In this document: positions 21,649 through 32,939 of the stretch, piece by piece
Numbering within the stretch: position 1 is the stretch's first letter
How the letters are laid out: each line of letters starts with the position of its first letter
Assembly: GCF_000003815.2 (NCBI RefSeq)
Contig: NC_049996.1
Location: 14,227,472 to 14,291,471 of the forward strand
Origin: Branchiostoma floridae
Lineage: Eukaryota; Chordata; Leptocardii; Amphioxiformes; Branchiostomatidae
Length of the DNA: 64,000 nt
Reading direction: 5' to 3'
Translations under genes and position numbers: made by a program
The notes under the pieces: model-generated
What the model was told of the DNA's origin: nothing
Database searches by the model: none
The model's input: only the letters and a program-made list of their open reading frames with translations

Positions 21649-21793
21649 TTAGGAATACCAACTAGTCTCCTCACACCTAAATTGAGCTGAGGAGGCAAAA
21701 GCACCTTTACACAGGATCAATACAACCTAATTGCCCAGGTGCAGCCACATGACTAACAAATTCTCTCCGTCTACCTTCTACAGGCCTAGGGCT

Positions 21794-21905
21794 CGAAATA
21801 CCTTTTTCTGCATACCAGCACTGGTGAAGGTAACATTGAAAATTACCTGCACCAGACAAATTTACTTGCACCACTCTGAATTTAGGAAGTATGGATCATA
21901 CTAAG
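21794..21905. mobile_element. TGCAGGT-family repeat, left part (split by the hAT insertion)
   Basis: It starts at GGGCTCGAAATAC and matches, in reverse orientation, the right part of the intact copy at 40098-40440 (CTGCACCAG, TTGAAAATTACCTGCACCAG, CTGAATTTAGG). It is broken at ATACTAAG by the hAT element. Confidence 0.85.
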
Positions 21906-23680
21906 CAGCGTTCCCGCCAGGTTCTTGAAAGTATGCGTCCAAATATTTCTGAGGGGGGTATTGAGCGCCGGAGGCGCGAGACGAGCGCCGCAGGCGCTCG
22001 CATTCTAGGGGGGTCCGGGGGCATGCTCCCCCGGGAAAATTTGGATTTTCAAACCCTCTAAAACACAATTTCCCGCAATTTGAGAGGAAAATCATGCGCT
22101 TGAGATTGGATGTCGGTTGCCTCTTTTACTCCCGTAATTCAGTAATCGACAACCGCCCTCTCTCAAAAAATACACTATAGCACGGAGAATCAGCCGTCAG
22201 TGATCTGGCCCGGGTATAATTTCTCCAGACACGAAAATTTATGGATTTTTTATGCTTCGCAACAGGGCTCTAGCCAGTTCGTCAGCCCATGGAAAAATTC
22301 TGCCATTTTCTTCCGTCATTGAATAAAAAAATGTCGACCTCGTGCGATCGATGTTGCGCCCTCCCTCATCAAATAGTTTTCCGAGACGATAAAATAACGA
22401 CGACATCACACTCACGAATCGGTGGGGTTTTACAAGGCCGTGCCGTCATTTTCCACGAGCGTGCGTTTGTTTCCTGCGACCTCAGGTAACCCCGTTTTCG
22501 GCGTGAAATCTTTGGCTGGATTTATTTTTAAATAGACCAAGAACGTTTTACATTACTCGAAGGAGGACGATCTGTTGCCTCTTTGGCAGTGATCAGTGCC
22601 GGGGTAGCCTTGAACTAGTAGCCAGAAAGACGTTCCAACGTGCTGGGCGCTGCGATCGACGGTCCGTCTTGGGAGGGGGGCGTGCCGCGCCATGTGCCAC
22701 GGAGGCCAACGCCAGTGCATAGCCGACTCGATCGACGCTTGACAACAATATTGCGGCCCCTTTTCTGCCACAAATTTTGTCTTTTTGAAACAAAAGAAAT
22801 TTTGGAAATAAGAAATAAAGTGTATAGTTTTGGATTCTTCACTTATTTACCGCGCACCGCTTTTTTAACTTGGATAAATGGGGAAACTTTAATAGTAAAT
22901 TGTTAGCAGCTAGGGAAGAAACTTACTTGCCAGACGACACGGGCGCCTACCAATATCACAAAACAACGTCACGTGCGCTAATACTCGGTAACTTTTGTAT
23001 TTTCTCCGGTGACCAATGACAGAGTACATCATTACATTTATCAAACGCTGATTGGTTATTAAGATGATTGGATTTGGACCTGGTGGCCAATCTAGACTGC
23101 TTTGCGCCGGCGGCCTGTTGTCAAAGAAACCGACTGCCAATCAACTGCCCACAGCGTGAGAACTTTTGTTGAGATGTGCAACACTCGCGCAGAACAGTTT
23201 GTTTGTTCAATACTAGTATTAACCACAAATCTTTAACAAATACATGAAAATGAGGACAAGTAAGTATCATGTTAAAATCAGAATATAAAGTCTGCATAAG
23301 ATTTCTTCCAGTGTTACAGAATGCTGGCTGTCAGATGTAACGTTATTTCACGGACTACAAATAGTTATATTGCGCAACGGACAGCTCAGACTGGCGGTGG
23401 CTGGGTGTGTCGCACATGGGTCCGCTAGTTGTAAAACGTGCCGCGCTCTGTCCCATGGGATGACCGGAAAGTGAACAATTTGAAGTATAAATTGTAAAGG
23501 TAGGATTCCTTCTTATAAAGACAGATTTTTTAAAAGATTCCAGATACATTTTGTACACTGGTGGTACAGGTCAGCCTTTCTTACAGATTTTTTTATGGAC
23601 GCATTCAGCCGAGCTGGGTGCGTCTTTCCAGAAAAAAATGCGTCCAAAGACGTAAAGACGTATGCCTGGCGGGAACGCTG
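21906..23680. mobile_element. hAT-type non-autonomous transposon (1775 bp)
   Basis: Perfect 16-bp terminal inverted repeats CAGCGTTCCCGCCAGG lie at both ends, flanked by an 8-bp direct repeat ATACTAAG (21898-21905 and 23681-23688). Eight-base duplications and CAG ends are the hallmark of the hAT superfamily. The flanks join into one copy of the TGCAGGT repeat seen uninterrupted at 40098-40440, which confirms the insertion. Inside there is no transposase that I can recognise. It holds a GC-rich GCGCCGG/CCGGCGC hairpin region near 21960-22040 and a cluster of CCAAT boxes at 23010-23140. Confidence 0.9.
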
Positions 23681-23985
23681 ATACTAAGATTGTTCAGGAA
23701 CCATTGCTATTGTTTCTTTTATACTTTATAGTAAATTATAGGTGGTAACAGTCAATGCAGCTAATAACATCCATATACACNNNNNNNNNNNNNNNNNNNN
23801 NNNNNNNNNNNNNNNNNNNNNNNNNNNNNNNNNNNNNNNNNNNNNNNNNNNNNNNNNNNNNNNNNNNNNNNNNNNNNNNNCATGGACCAGTGCAGGTTAG
23901 GTGCAGGTAGACATCACACCTGCACAGCTCCAATTTTACCTGCACTAACCTGCATATGCAGGCAGCATTTCGAGCCCTGTTCTAT
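23681..23985. mobile_element. TGCAGGT-family repeat, right part with assembly gap
   Basis: It continues the split copy from ATACTAAG through TTGTTCAGGAACCATTGC to ATTTCGAGCCCT. Its middle holds a 100-N gap (23781-23880). The first half would directly continue 21905 if the hAT element were removed. Confidence 0.85.
23781..23880. other. Assembly gap of exactly 100 N
   Basis: Placeholder gap inside a TGCAGGT-family repeat; the true length is unknown. Confidence 0.99.
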
Positions 23986-24302
23986 AAATGAAGTTCAACT
24001 CAGAAGACCTTAAACTCACAGTGTCCTTGACCACAAGAAGGTTAACAAACCCCTAATTTACTGTTTGGGTGGATGATTGTAAGGGTCTAACCAATAAAGA
24101 ATGGAGGCGACAGCCTTGTTATGAGTTTGCGTGCAAAGACGCCTTCAATATATACATAATCCTGAGCTCAAGATTCTATAGGAAGATATGTAAGTCCAGG
24201 AGTGTGGCTGACTTGACCTGAGAACACGCCTGATTCTATCTGTCGTGATTAAATCAAGTTGGTATTGTATGTGATGAATCAGAACCTCATTAAATTTCTA
24301 TT

Positions 24303-24520
24303 TACTGTAAATGAAGAAATCTTTGCAGTGGTTTTATGTTCACGGTTTTCCGGTTGCCAATTCACCACGAACTTAAAACCACGGTGAACATAAAATTTTT
24401 TCCATGGCAGTTTGAGCCTACAGTGCATGGTGCTACCGCGAACTTAAAACCACCGCAAATAGTCCTTTTTCCCGCTACCACAAAATTAAATCCCCACAAA
24501 ATTTAATGCATTTACAATAT
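24303..24520. mobile_element. GCGG-family foldback element
   Basis: TACTGTAAATGAAGAAATC at the left, AATGCATTTACAATAT at the right, with ACCACGGTGAACATAAA and AACTTAAAACCACCGC modules inside. Orientation is opposite to the 4023 copy. Many CG to TG/CA changes. Confidence 0.8.
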
Positions 24521-25913
24521 TGAAATTTTGATGCCACATCTTCATTATTGACTTTCCAGACTTCCCAACTCCCAGCCAGCCTCCCCCAACATGCTACCCT
24601 AACTTCTTTTTTTTTCACTAGCCACTCACAAATCAGCCCTAAGTCACAGTAAATTTAATTAAGGCTACAAAAAATCCCCGGCCCAATACTTGATTGACTA
24701 TCGAAAAGCCACAGGAAAGACCCGCTAACTCTTGAGCCACCTGTACTCAAACCCATTTTAGTTCTGGTTTATCAGCTGCCTGAAGCAGTAATTGTTAAAG
24801 TATGGGAACGCCATTCTTAATTGAGGACAGAATATGGGCGACTTATCCAATACCAGACCACAAAATCGAAGGCAACCCCTGAGGGTGAGAGGTCAACCTA
24901 GGAGACAAACTGCAAGAGTGTGTGGCTTGTGGTTAAGCAGATTTCCTGTGTATTGAAGTCAACTTTGGGTCAATCCTATAGATTTGGGATGTTCCTGTCA
25001 CCACTTGGAGCAAATGAAACATGTGCACAACAAGTGGGGAAAATTGGGTGGATTTTAAAGTAAAATAAACAGCATTTGGGAGAGGTCAGTCAGGGTGTTG
25101 ACTATAAGATGCAGGGATTTGGAAGAAAGTGGAGAAAAATTACACACAGATACATTGTAAAAGAAGATCTCTTTTCTTATAATACCTTTCCTCGCCAGAG
25201 ACACCTTTTTCATTACCTCTGTGAAATGGAGGAATTGATTCAGAAGTGACTGCTGTTTGTGGCAGAGATGTCCATCCAAAGGTTAAGCAGAGAACACTTG
25301 GATGATTTCGGTATTTTGTGGGAAGGTTCTTGTAGGACATTGAAATGCTAGGTTATTGTCCCCCTAGTGGCGTGTTATAGTACTCCAATGGAACTCCTTT
25401 TTTTAAAGCTTGTGTTCGTGATCTTTGAGTGGTAGATATATGTCTTGGCCCCCTATATTTTGGGGGGCCCATTTTCTTCCAAAGTTTGACAAAAATCACT
25501 TAAGAAAGGGCCTAGCTTGTTACTTCTTTTTCTAAAGTCATTTCTATCTAAAAATACAGTCAATACAGAGAACAATTACAGTGCACCTAACCATTCGTCA
25601 TTCTTTAGGAATCAATGATAGTTAAAGATAGCAGGATGTCTGCTGTAGTTCACCAGACACTGCAATAAGCAAGAGGTCTCAATAATGATCTCCTATATTT
25701 CTAATTAAGGACAATCGTTAGGTAGCATACATCACTACATATAGGCCTCGAGCTGTTTCCAATTTCTTGCCTGGCTGGGATTTCCTGCTCACCTGGACGA
25801 ACAGACAGGGGGGAGCCAGTAACACCTTTGGGGAGGGTTTGTATCTCAGAGACAGGGGTGAACCAGTAACATTTTTGGGAGGGTTTGTCTCAGAGACTTG
25901 TTAGGTGTGGGAT

Positions 25914-26407
25914 CATCATCATCATCGGTCGACGTGATCACACATGTTCGCACATGTTTACACACGACGGGGTGATACCGCCCCTTATGGGGTGACATAC
26001 CCTTTCGCTGGCTAATTACAAGACGGGGATGCGCCAGGTCTCCCGTCCGGGTGAATGATGTAAATCACCGTGTGGCTGATACGGTATGGAGGTTCGCCAG
26101 GCCTACAACCGGGTGATTTGAAGTGAATCACCAACTCCAGACAGAAGGGTCTGCTCCAACCACATCGCACCATCGCACGTGTGGGGGTTCTTTAACGTGC
26201 ATGGGGTGTGACTCTCCCCATACACGGGACCTCCATTTAACGTCCTATCCGAGGGACGACTCATTTTTCACTTGAGTAAAGTGAGGAAAGTCGTGTAAGG
26301 TGCCTTTCCCAAGGGCACAAGACCGGCAACACAGCAGGCGGATTCGAACCGGCGACCTCTCGGTCACGGGCCGAATACACTACCACGGTGCTACGCGGCC
26401 CCACCTT
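25914..26407 (-). mobile_element. Full-length tRNA-derived SINE with target-site duplication
   Basis: Read on the minus strand it starts with a tRNA-like head: a box A-like TAGCACCGTGGTAGTG and a perfect box B GGTTCGAATCC (26340-26350). The body contains GTTCTTTAACGTGC and TTTAACGTCC blocks on the plus strand, and the tail is a GAT repeat (ATCATCATC at 25914-25926). A direct repeat GGTGTGGGAT flanks it at 25904-25913 and 26408-26417. It would be transcribed by RNA polymerase III and copied by a partner LINE. Confidence 0.88.
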
Positions 26408-26429
26408 GGTGTGGGATACTAAGGGCTAT

Positions 26430-26820
26430 CTCCAGGACCCGCCCTCCAACCCAGGATGAGTTTCTGTACATGTAAGCTTGGAATGACAATATGGACTCCC
26501 CAACTCCTTACACGGAGGTTAAATATACCCCTTATTAAATTGCACTCAATGGGATATTGATGGGATGGAAAAATCTAAAGCTGCATCTGGACCCTCTATC
26601 CATCCCAGGACTGAAATTTTCATGTTGAGACACACAAAAATTTTTATTCTGTCCATCAAAAAGTTCTAACTTCAAGACATCAAATTGATGTTTAAAAAAT
26701 GTGTTTTTGTAAGCTTAAAATGACAGATTTATCCATGAATAGTAACGACATGGACTCCCAAACTCCTTAGCACTCAATTGTGGTGGGATTTCTGGTGGTG
26801 GGAAAAGAAATCTAGCTAAG
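26430..26820. repeat. Dispersed 'CCATCCCAGGAT' repeat
   Basis: CTCCAGGACCCGCCCTCCAA, CCAGGATGAG and TGGGATGGAAAAATC, then AATGACA and CATGGACTCCCAAACTCC, occur here in a partly duplicated order (26430 and 26580). Related text is at 35618-35700, 46080-46130, 46395-46450, 53716-53760 and 57277-57480. Confidence 0.65.
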
Positions 26821-27239
26821 CTATATCCTCTTGTCTCAACTTGCAGCTGTATGATTATCAATTTTCAAGCTTTGGTAAGATTTGGCACCCTGCCTTACTT
26901 GTACCAGAGGGCTTGAATGTAAGAGCAGCCTTAGACAAAGTGGTTCCTTCAAAATCCAACCCTGAGTCTTCATGTCTGCCTCAGTTCCTTCGAGATTGGC
27001 ATTTTAAACTTCACCAAGAAGGTTAATATGTTTTCAACAGTGTTTGTGTGTATGTGTCTGTCTATGATCATGATAACTCGAGAATGCATGCCTTGGAAAA
27101 ATTGTCTTCATTTTACTTGTTATGTGGGTACATGTAGTTCTTGATAAGACCTCAAATCAAAACTAGAAAGGCCGACATTTGCTTGAGAGCAAATACAGCA
27201 TATTTCAGCCATCTCCCTCCTCATGTAACAATAGACTGT

Positions 27240-28000
27240 TCCAAAATCACTCATGTGCAAAAATGGAACACTTCTGCTTAAAATGTCTTCTAACTACTAA
27301 TCACACTTATGAGCAAAAATGAATCTTACAAAAACCCCTTCAAGAATGGACTCAAAAAAATAGACGACTCCAAAAACACTTCCGCTAAGAAATGGAATTT
27401 GGAATCATCAGCCGTCCAAAACCATATTTGAAAAAAATCCCCCCTCTGTGCAAGAATTGACTCTTCCTGCCTTATACCCCTATGTAAAGTGGAGCGATCC
27501 AAAAATATATCAGCTAAAATAGTCAGCAAAGTCCACAAAATGAATTTAAAACAAATACCCCCTCCGTCGAAGAATGGAATCTCCCAGCTCACCCTGTTTG
27601 AAACTGCACAATAGACAAGTCCAGAAATACTCACAGTACATGGCCTTTTGTATAAGAAGCAACCCAGTCCAAAACTGAATTTTAAAAAAGTCCCCCGTGC
27701 ATGAATGGGCTCTTCCAGATAACACAAGGCTTGCTGATTGGCTGCCGAATCCTCCTCATGTACAGTCTTCAGGTGGGGGTAAACTTCCATTTAACAAATG
27801 GAATTCGGAATCATCACCCATGTCCAAAACTGATTTTTTTTAAATCCCCCCTATGTGCAAAAATGGACTATCCCAGTAGTAGTCTTATGTCAAGTGGATC
27901 AATGCGAAAACACTTCCACTTAAAAAAACATTGGCATTATCACCAAAGTCTAAAAGTAAATTTTAAAATACACCCCCTGTCCAACAATGGACTCTTCCAG
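27240..28000. repeat. Degenerate ~130-bp tandem repeat
   Basis: The block CCCCCTCTGTGCAAGAATGG then ACTCTTCCAGC recurs near 27441, 27559, 27691, 27845 and 27970, with a weaker one near 27340. Between blocks AGTGGA(G/T)C(G/A)A, CACTTCC(G/A)CT and TTTAAAA occur. Spacing is 118 to 154 bases. The 154-codon minus-strand open frame at 27326-27790 falls entirely within this repeat. Confidence 0.8.
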
Positions 28001-28499
28001 CAAAATAAGCTCGCTCATTGGCTGGCCATTAATTGGATTTACCTTGTCCACCAACCACCTGGATGTCTATGGACTAGGTAGATAGGTAGATAATTGGATC
28101 TACCTGGCACACCTGTGGCCCTGACACACCAGAATGACCTAGAGGTCGTTGACCTCGGCACTCCAACCTTACCTATCCTAAACTCTCCCACAAAAACCTC
28201 CTTAAGGAGCCATTTTGAAGTGATTTATACCACATATAATACATGGATCCTTTGAATAAGTATCTAGGGCACCTCTGTGCCAAATTTCAGGTCATTTGGA
28301 TGTAATACCATGGTACAGGGGGCCAAAATATACAGTTTTGGTCCAAAAGTTGCAATAAAACCTCAATAAAATCATTTAAGGAGCAGATATGAAAAAAATG
28401 AAAAAAACACATTTGGGTATTTGCCCACTCTACCCTTGTGCCAAATTTCAAGTCAATTGGTCCAGAAACGCCGGAGATGAATCACTTTGAAAATTTGAC

Positions 28500-28530
28500 A
28501 GGAGAAAGAAAGAAAGAAAGAAACATTACG
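28500..28530. repeat. GAAA tetranucleotide repeat
   Basis: AGAAAGAAAGAAAGAAAG run, about five units, at the end of a stretch (28250-28500) that reads like a dispersed repeat (GTGCCAAATTTCAGGTCATT and GTGCCAAATTTCAAGTCAAT). Confidence 0.9.
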
Positions 28531-29949
28531 AATACAATATATTTCACCATACCTATGGTATGGCTGAAATATAATGATTAAATTTGGGGCTCCCTAGCAA
28601 TACACTTTGGTAGTGCAGCAGAGCTTCCAGTTTTGGTATCTTGTGTTCTGGTTTCTCCCTGTCTCATTCTATCCCAAAGTTTCTCATCATGATCATTTAA
28701 TTGGGACATTACTCAAAATACCCTCAAGTTTGCAGGGACTCAATTCTGTGCTAACAGGGAGATAATGGAGTATCAATGCTTTGGTTTCACAGATGAAACA
28801 AGAAGTTAAGACAAGGCAAATCAGACCAAAATCTACTTGGTCTACCTGCATTGATCAACCCTCATACAATTAAAAGTGCAAATAGGAACAATAAAAAAGC
28901 TTGTAACTTCACAACAACACCAAGGGGTGTAGTAACTTTTATCACTGACAGTATTTATAGTTACTGTAGTTGCACAAACATTGTAATCTATGATGGCCTC
29001 TACAAGGTGGCGACTATGATAGGACTTTATGCTGATGGTTTACAGCAAGTACAATAGCCTGGGTGATGGCATATCCTTTTTACGATGCAGTAAAGTCATA
29101 CGATTTAAGTGGTAAAACATTCCAAACATTGAGCTGTTTGTGTTTTTACAAGCCCTGTCTTCTCTTAAAACAGTTTTATCGAAAACTTGACCACAGTTGA
29201 CATTGAAAGTATCCATCAACCTTTAAGTTTATGTACTAAGTAATCAAGAGTAATTAGACATATAAGTTGTTACACAGTCCAAATATAGGGCATTTGTGTG
29301 TTTTAACTAGCTTTGTCTTAAAATGGTTTTATTGAAAACTTGATCACAGTCGCTGTATTGTGGCAACTAACATTTCAAGTATCCATAAACCTTAATGTAA
29401 GCATTACAGTATGGCATAAAATTGAGAAAAAACTACCAAGGGAGCTATTTGCCTTTTTTCATGCTAATAATTTGGAAGCAAGATACTGTATCTCCCTAAT
29501 TTACAGCAGATGATAAATATCATCAATATAAAATCTAAAGTTTACAAATCAATATTATCATTAAAATAAACAGTAACATGTCTTTGTTACGTCAGTCTAG
29601 AAGACATATGGGTCTTTCCAACTTTTAGCAATATGACTGCAATGGAGCAAAACATTTACCCTAATTTGACATCTTTTCTCATAAATCATACATTGTATCC
29701 TTGGCCCTCCATCCCTCTAGAGACAGTACTAAAATGTCTCCACAAGTTAAGAAAAATATTGCTTTCTTGCAAAAGCCATTGAAACGAGTAACAATAATTT
29801 GTATTCGCCACCTTGATGGCTCCCTAGCGCTGCAATAAAACCAATAATTTTAAATAGTGCAGATCTAGAAGTGGCATCAATGGGTTAGGCTGGCTGACAG
29901 GGGAATCTATAGAGGCCATAGGTCACCTTCTGGCATTCCTAGGTGGACA
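28530..29949. other. Intron sequence with a weak direct repeat
   Basis: 29125-29230 and 29290-29400 share GTGTTTT, AAAACAGTTTTATCGAAAAC or AAAATGGTTTTATTGAAAAC, CTTGA(C/T)CACAG and AAGTATCCAT(C/A)AACCTT, an old duplication about 165 bases apart. Nothing else recognised. Confidence 0.5.
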
Positions 29950-30372
29950 TTCCGTCCTTGGGAAAGGCACTTTACTGCACTCAGATGTAACTCAGTGCAC
30001 CGGACTTCAAATCAGCTCAAGTAAAGCTTCTTAAAGGTGGTGGAAACCCACTGACCTTAAAGGAGTCCTAAACTCTAGAAGAGAACTCTTTAAACTTATT
30101 ATAAATTAATTTAAGAAATGTCAGCCTATGGCTGAATACAATGTGTCTGACAAGGCCTGACAAAAGTTAGCTTACAAAAGCAATCTAAGGGGCGATGTTA
30201 AAAACTGGTCTTGTTATGCGTTCTTTGATATTTTGTGAACAACTGGCATTCCTGTGTAGAGATTGTGTCCTTGGGAAAGGCACTTTACTGCACTCAGATG
30301 TAACTCAGTGCACCGGACTTCAAATCAGCTCAGGCAAAGCTTCTTAAGGGTGGTGGAAACCCACTGACCTTA
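29950..30372. repeat. Two direct copies of a ~120-bp SINE-like repeat
   Basis: TCCTTGGGAAAGGCACTTTA, CTGCACTCAGATGTAACTCA, GTGCACCGGACTTCAAATCA and GGTGGTGGAAACCCACTGAC occur almost identically at about 29955-30060 and 30267-30372. Between them (30061-30266) no feature is recognised. Confidence 0.85.
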
Positions 30373-30733
30373 TGGTATTAGAAAGACTGAGGGGTCTCAG
30401 ATTTACAGTACAGAAAAGGAATTGATCAGGCATGAACAATAATCATCATGACTAATAGAATCCATGTTCCCCCACTTCATACAACTATAAGTAATATAGA
30501 CAAATTTTTATTCCTTATGAATCTAGACAAACCTTTACTTATAAAGCATATCTGTTCTTACATTTTCAATATCACAAAGAAACGAGAAGAAGCCGAATGT
30601 ACGCAGTAGAATACGATCCTTGAGTAGTGTAGATTCATTGTATCATTATATCATGTTGTATCATTTGTTGTGACCTGTACTAAACCCAGTGGGTATGAAT
30701 GTACAATAAAGGTCTTCATTAATACTGAGAGCA

Positions 30734-31268
30734 TAACACTAGTTCACCTTTATTTGTGGGGTAACCTTTATCTGTTGTATTTAACACCAGGGTATTTCAG
30801 GATATCAAGTTGACGGACGGAGGTCTCAAACTGCATTAGAATAAAAAATAAAAATTACCACTCAGCAAATTTTCACCATTAATGAAACCATTCACCAACT
30901 TTCTGGTGTAGCAAATTGGCCTTTATATTATAAGATCCTTAAAGTGTGGGTACAGGTGCTGTTACTGTACAATAATAGTGTTTTTGTACTTTTTTCAAGC
31001 TGAAAACTTTTATTCTTTATGTTTTGGATTAGCCGTTACCTTTACCCCAACCATTTTACGATTTCTATTTTTATTTTTATTTCGCCCTCTCGCTCCATAT
31101 CTTTTATGAAAAAATCCGTGAACCAAGAAATTAAATTGGTGTGGCCTTATAATGAAAAAAAAATGCAATTTGAAACCACCATCCATGAACGTGATATCCC
31201 TAAATATCCTGTTTTTAGGTACAACAGATATTGGTTACCCTACGAATAAAGGTGAACTAGACGTGTTA
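30734..31268. mobile_element. TTCACC-family element carrying a nested GGCCACACC-family element
   Basis: The ends TAACACTAGTTCACCTTTAT and ATAAAGGTGAACTAG are the family repeats. Between about 30838 and 31152 lies a stretch that matches 56636-56932 nearly base for base, so it is an insertion of a different element. Confidence 0.85.
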
Positions 31269-31409
31269 TATCACACATTTCAGGCACTGTTAAGTTCAGG
31301 TACTAAAGAGAAATTATAAATATCTTAAGTACAGAGCCGGTAATACTGTCACAGACAACCTCTTAAGACAGCAGATGAAGGGTGTAAACTACAGATTGAA
31401 ATTCTTACA

Positions 31410-31550
31410 GGTTTGCACTTACAGGTTTGTGATACTAGCAAAACCTGCATTATTTTTCCTCAGGACTTCTTTTTTAAATGGACAGGCGAATCCGTGGTGC
31501 AACAAGTAAAATTGGTGTGGCCTTACCGTAAAATCAAATCACTGCATTAA
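31410..31550. mobile_element. GGCCACACC-related half element (left partner)
   Basis: CCTCAGGACTTCTTTTTTAA, TGGACAGGCGAATCCGTGG and AAATTGGTGTGGCCTTAC read inward to outward. The same text occurs in reverse complement at 32750-32870, about 1.2 kb away. Confidence 0.75.
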
Positions 31551-31574
31551 TCAAGAAGCTATGAATGGATATGG

Positions 31575-31801
31575 ATAATGCTAGTTCACCTTTATCCGTG
31601 GGGTAACCTATATCTGTTGCTTTCAGATATGTGTATTTACGTATATGAAGTCGACGGATGGCAGTTTCAAACTACCGTATTTTCAACATATTACCCGGTA
31701 CATCTTGAAACCACCATCCGTCCAGTGGATATCCCTTAATACCGTGTTGGTAAACACAACGACTATAGGTTACCCTGCGGATAAAGGTGAACTACCGTTA
31801 T
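31575..31801. mobile_element. TTCACC-family inverted-repeat element
   Basis: TAATGCTAGTTCACCTTTAT then CCGTGGGGTAACC at the left pairs with GGTTACCCTGCGGATAAAGG then TGAACTACC at the right. The inner AGTCGACGGATGG and CCATCCGTCCAGTGG also pair. Confidence 0.86.
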
Positions 31802-31885
31802 ATGTTTTGGCCCTCGGTGGCTCTCCTTGGTACTGAAACACCATTTTTTGCTCAACTATTTTCTGTGATCATTTCTGACACTGTT

Positions 31886-31990
31886 GAACATGTTTGTTTG
31901 TTTGTTTATTTTTATTTATCCAGGGGTACATATCGCCTGGCCGGCATTTTTCAAACATCCCTGGGGCGAAACCCTGTACATACATAACAA
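31886..31990 (-). mobile_element. Probable non-LTR retrotransposon 3' tail
   Basis: TTTGTTTGTTTATTTTTATT then TATCCAGGGGTAC on the plus strand is, in reverse, CCTGGATAAATAAA, a common LINE 3' end. CATCCCTGGGGCGAAACCC follows. No coding part is seen. Confidence 0.5.
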
Positions 31991-32217
31991 TAAATGATAA
32001 CAATAATCAAATAAATGGTGACACAACAAGAATCGGCAAATAATAACGCAATTCAACTAAGACAAAATAAGACAAATCAATTGTACAACGTTAATCCTAA
32101 TATAGCTCGGAATCATAAATGAAATCAAATAAGTAATGTCACATGTTTTCGGATTTCTGTCCATCAAGGGGGAAGGAATGGTTGGAATTTATATGCCCCA
32201 AAGCAGCAAAAATTTAT

Positions 32218-32305
32218 CCTGTGTACCCATCCTTCGTAGTAACCACGGCGCAAACCACGAAAAGATTGAACCAGTGGTTACTACAGAGGATGGTACCCAG
32301 GCTAG
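32218..32305. mobile_element. CCTGAGTACC-related foldback element, diverged
   Basis: TGTACCCATCCTTCGTAGTA then ACCAC at the left and GTGGTTACTACAGAGGATGG then TACCCAGGCTA at the right form an imperfect hairpin related to 16817-16927. Confidence 0.7.
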
Positions 32306-32749
32306 TAAAATTCCATTTAGGAATGGAAGAACGGATGTAATAGATAGCCCAAATCTACCTACCAACTATTGGGTATTACCATCCACTCCAGTTTCTCCTG
32401 GGAAAACCTTACTGCGCTTCAAAATCATAGCAACTCATATAGAAGCTAGCCTTGAACTATTTCCTGTCTCTTTAAATCAAAAGCAGGCTGAAGATGACCT
32501 TTTGTAGATGTTTATATCCTGTGTAAGCGTTCCAATAACTGTTACATGTCACGACTTTGGTTACGCCCAAAATTTATTGAAGTAATATCAAGGCTCTAAA
32601 GCAGAGTGTTTATAGCTAGGTGTTTGTAACATGAGACTGACACAGGTGGGAAAGTCAAGGTTGGGATCTTTTCCTATCATGTTGGTCTGCCATGATTGAA
32701 GGGTATCATGATTCATAGCTTTTTGCAGGAATACTGTGAGTGCCTTTGA

Positions 32750-32870
32750 ATTTGCAGTGATTTGATTTTACAGTAAGGCCACACCAGTTTTATTTGTTGC
32801 ACCACGGATTCGCCTGTCCATTTAAAAATGTCCTGAGGAAAAGCTAGTATCACAAACCTGTAAATATTGC
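32750..32870. mobile_element. GGCCACACC-related half element (right partner)
   Basis: TGATTTGATTTTACAGTAAG, GCCACACCAGTTTTATTTG, CCACGGATTCGCCTGTCC and ATGTCCTGAGGAAA are the reverse complement of 31410-31550. The two form a long inverted repeat that encloses a TTCACC element and a LINE tail. Confidence 0.75.
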
Positions 32871-32939
32871 CATTCAGAGGCACATACAAGCACTGTTACA
32901 TACAAGACATATGCTACCAAAATCAAAACGGTTATATAT

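Noticed and set aside
27326-27790. 154-codon minus-strand frame
   Set aside because: It coincides with a degenerate ~130-bp tandem repeat, which explains the open frame.
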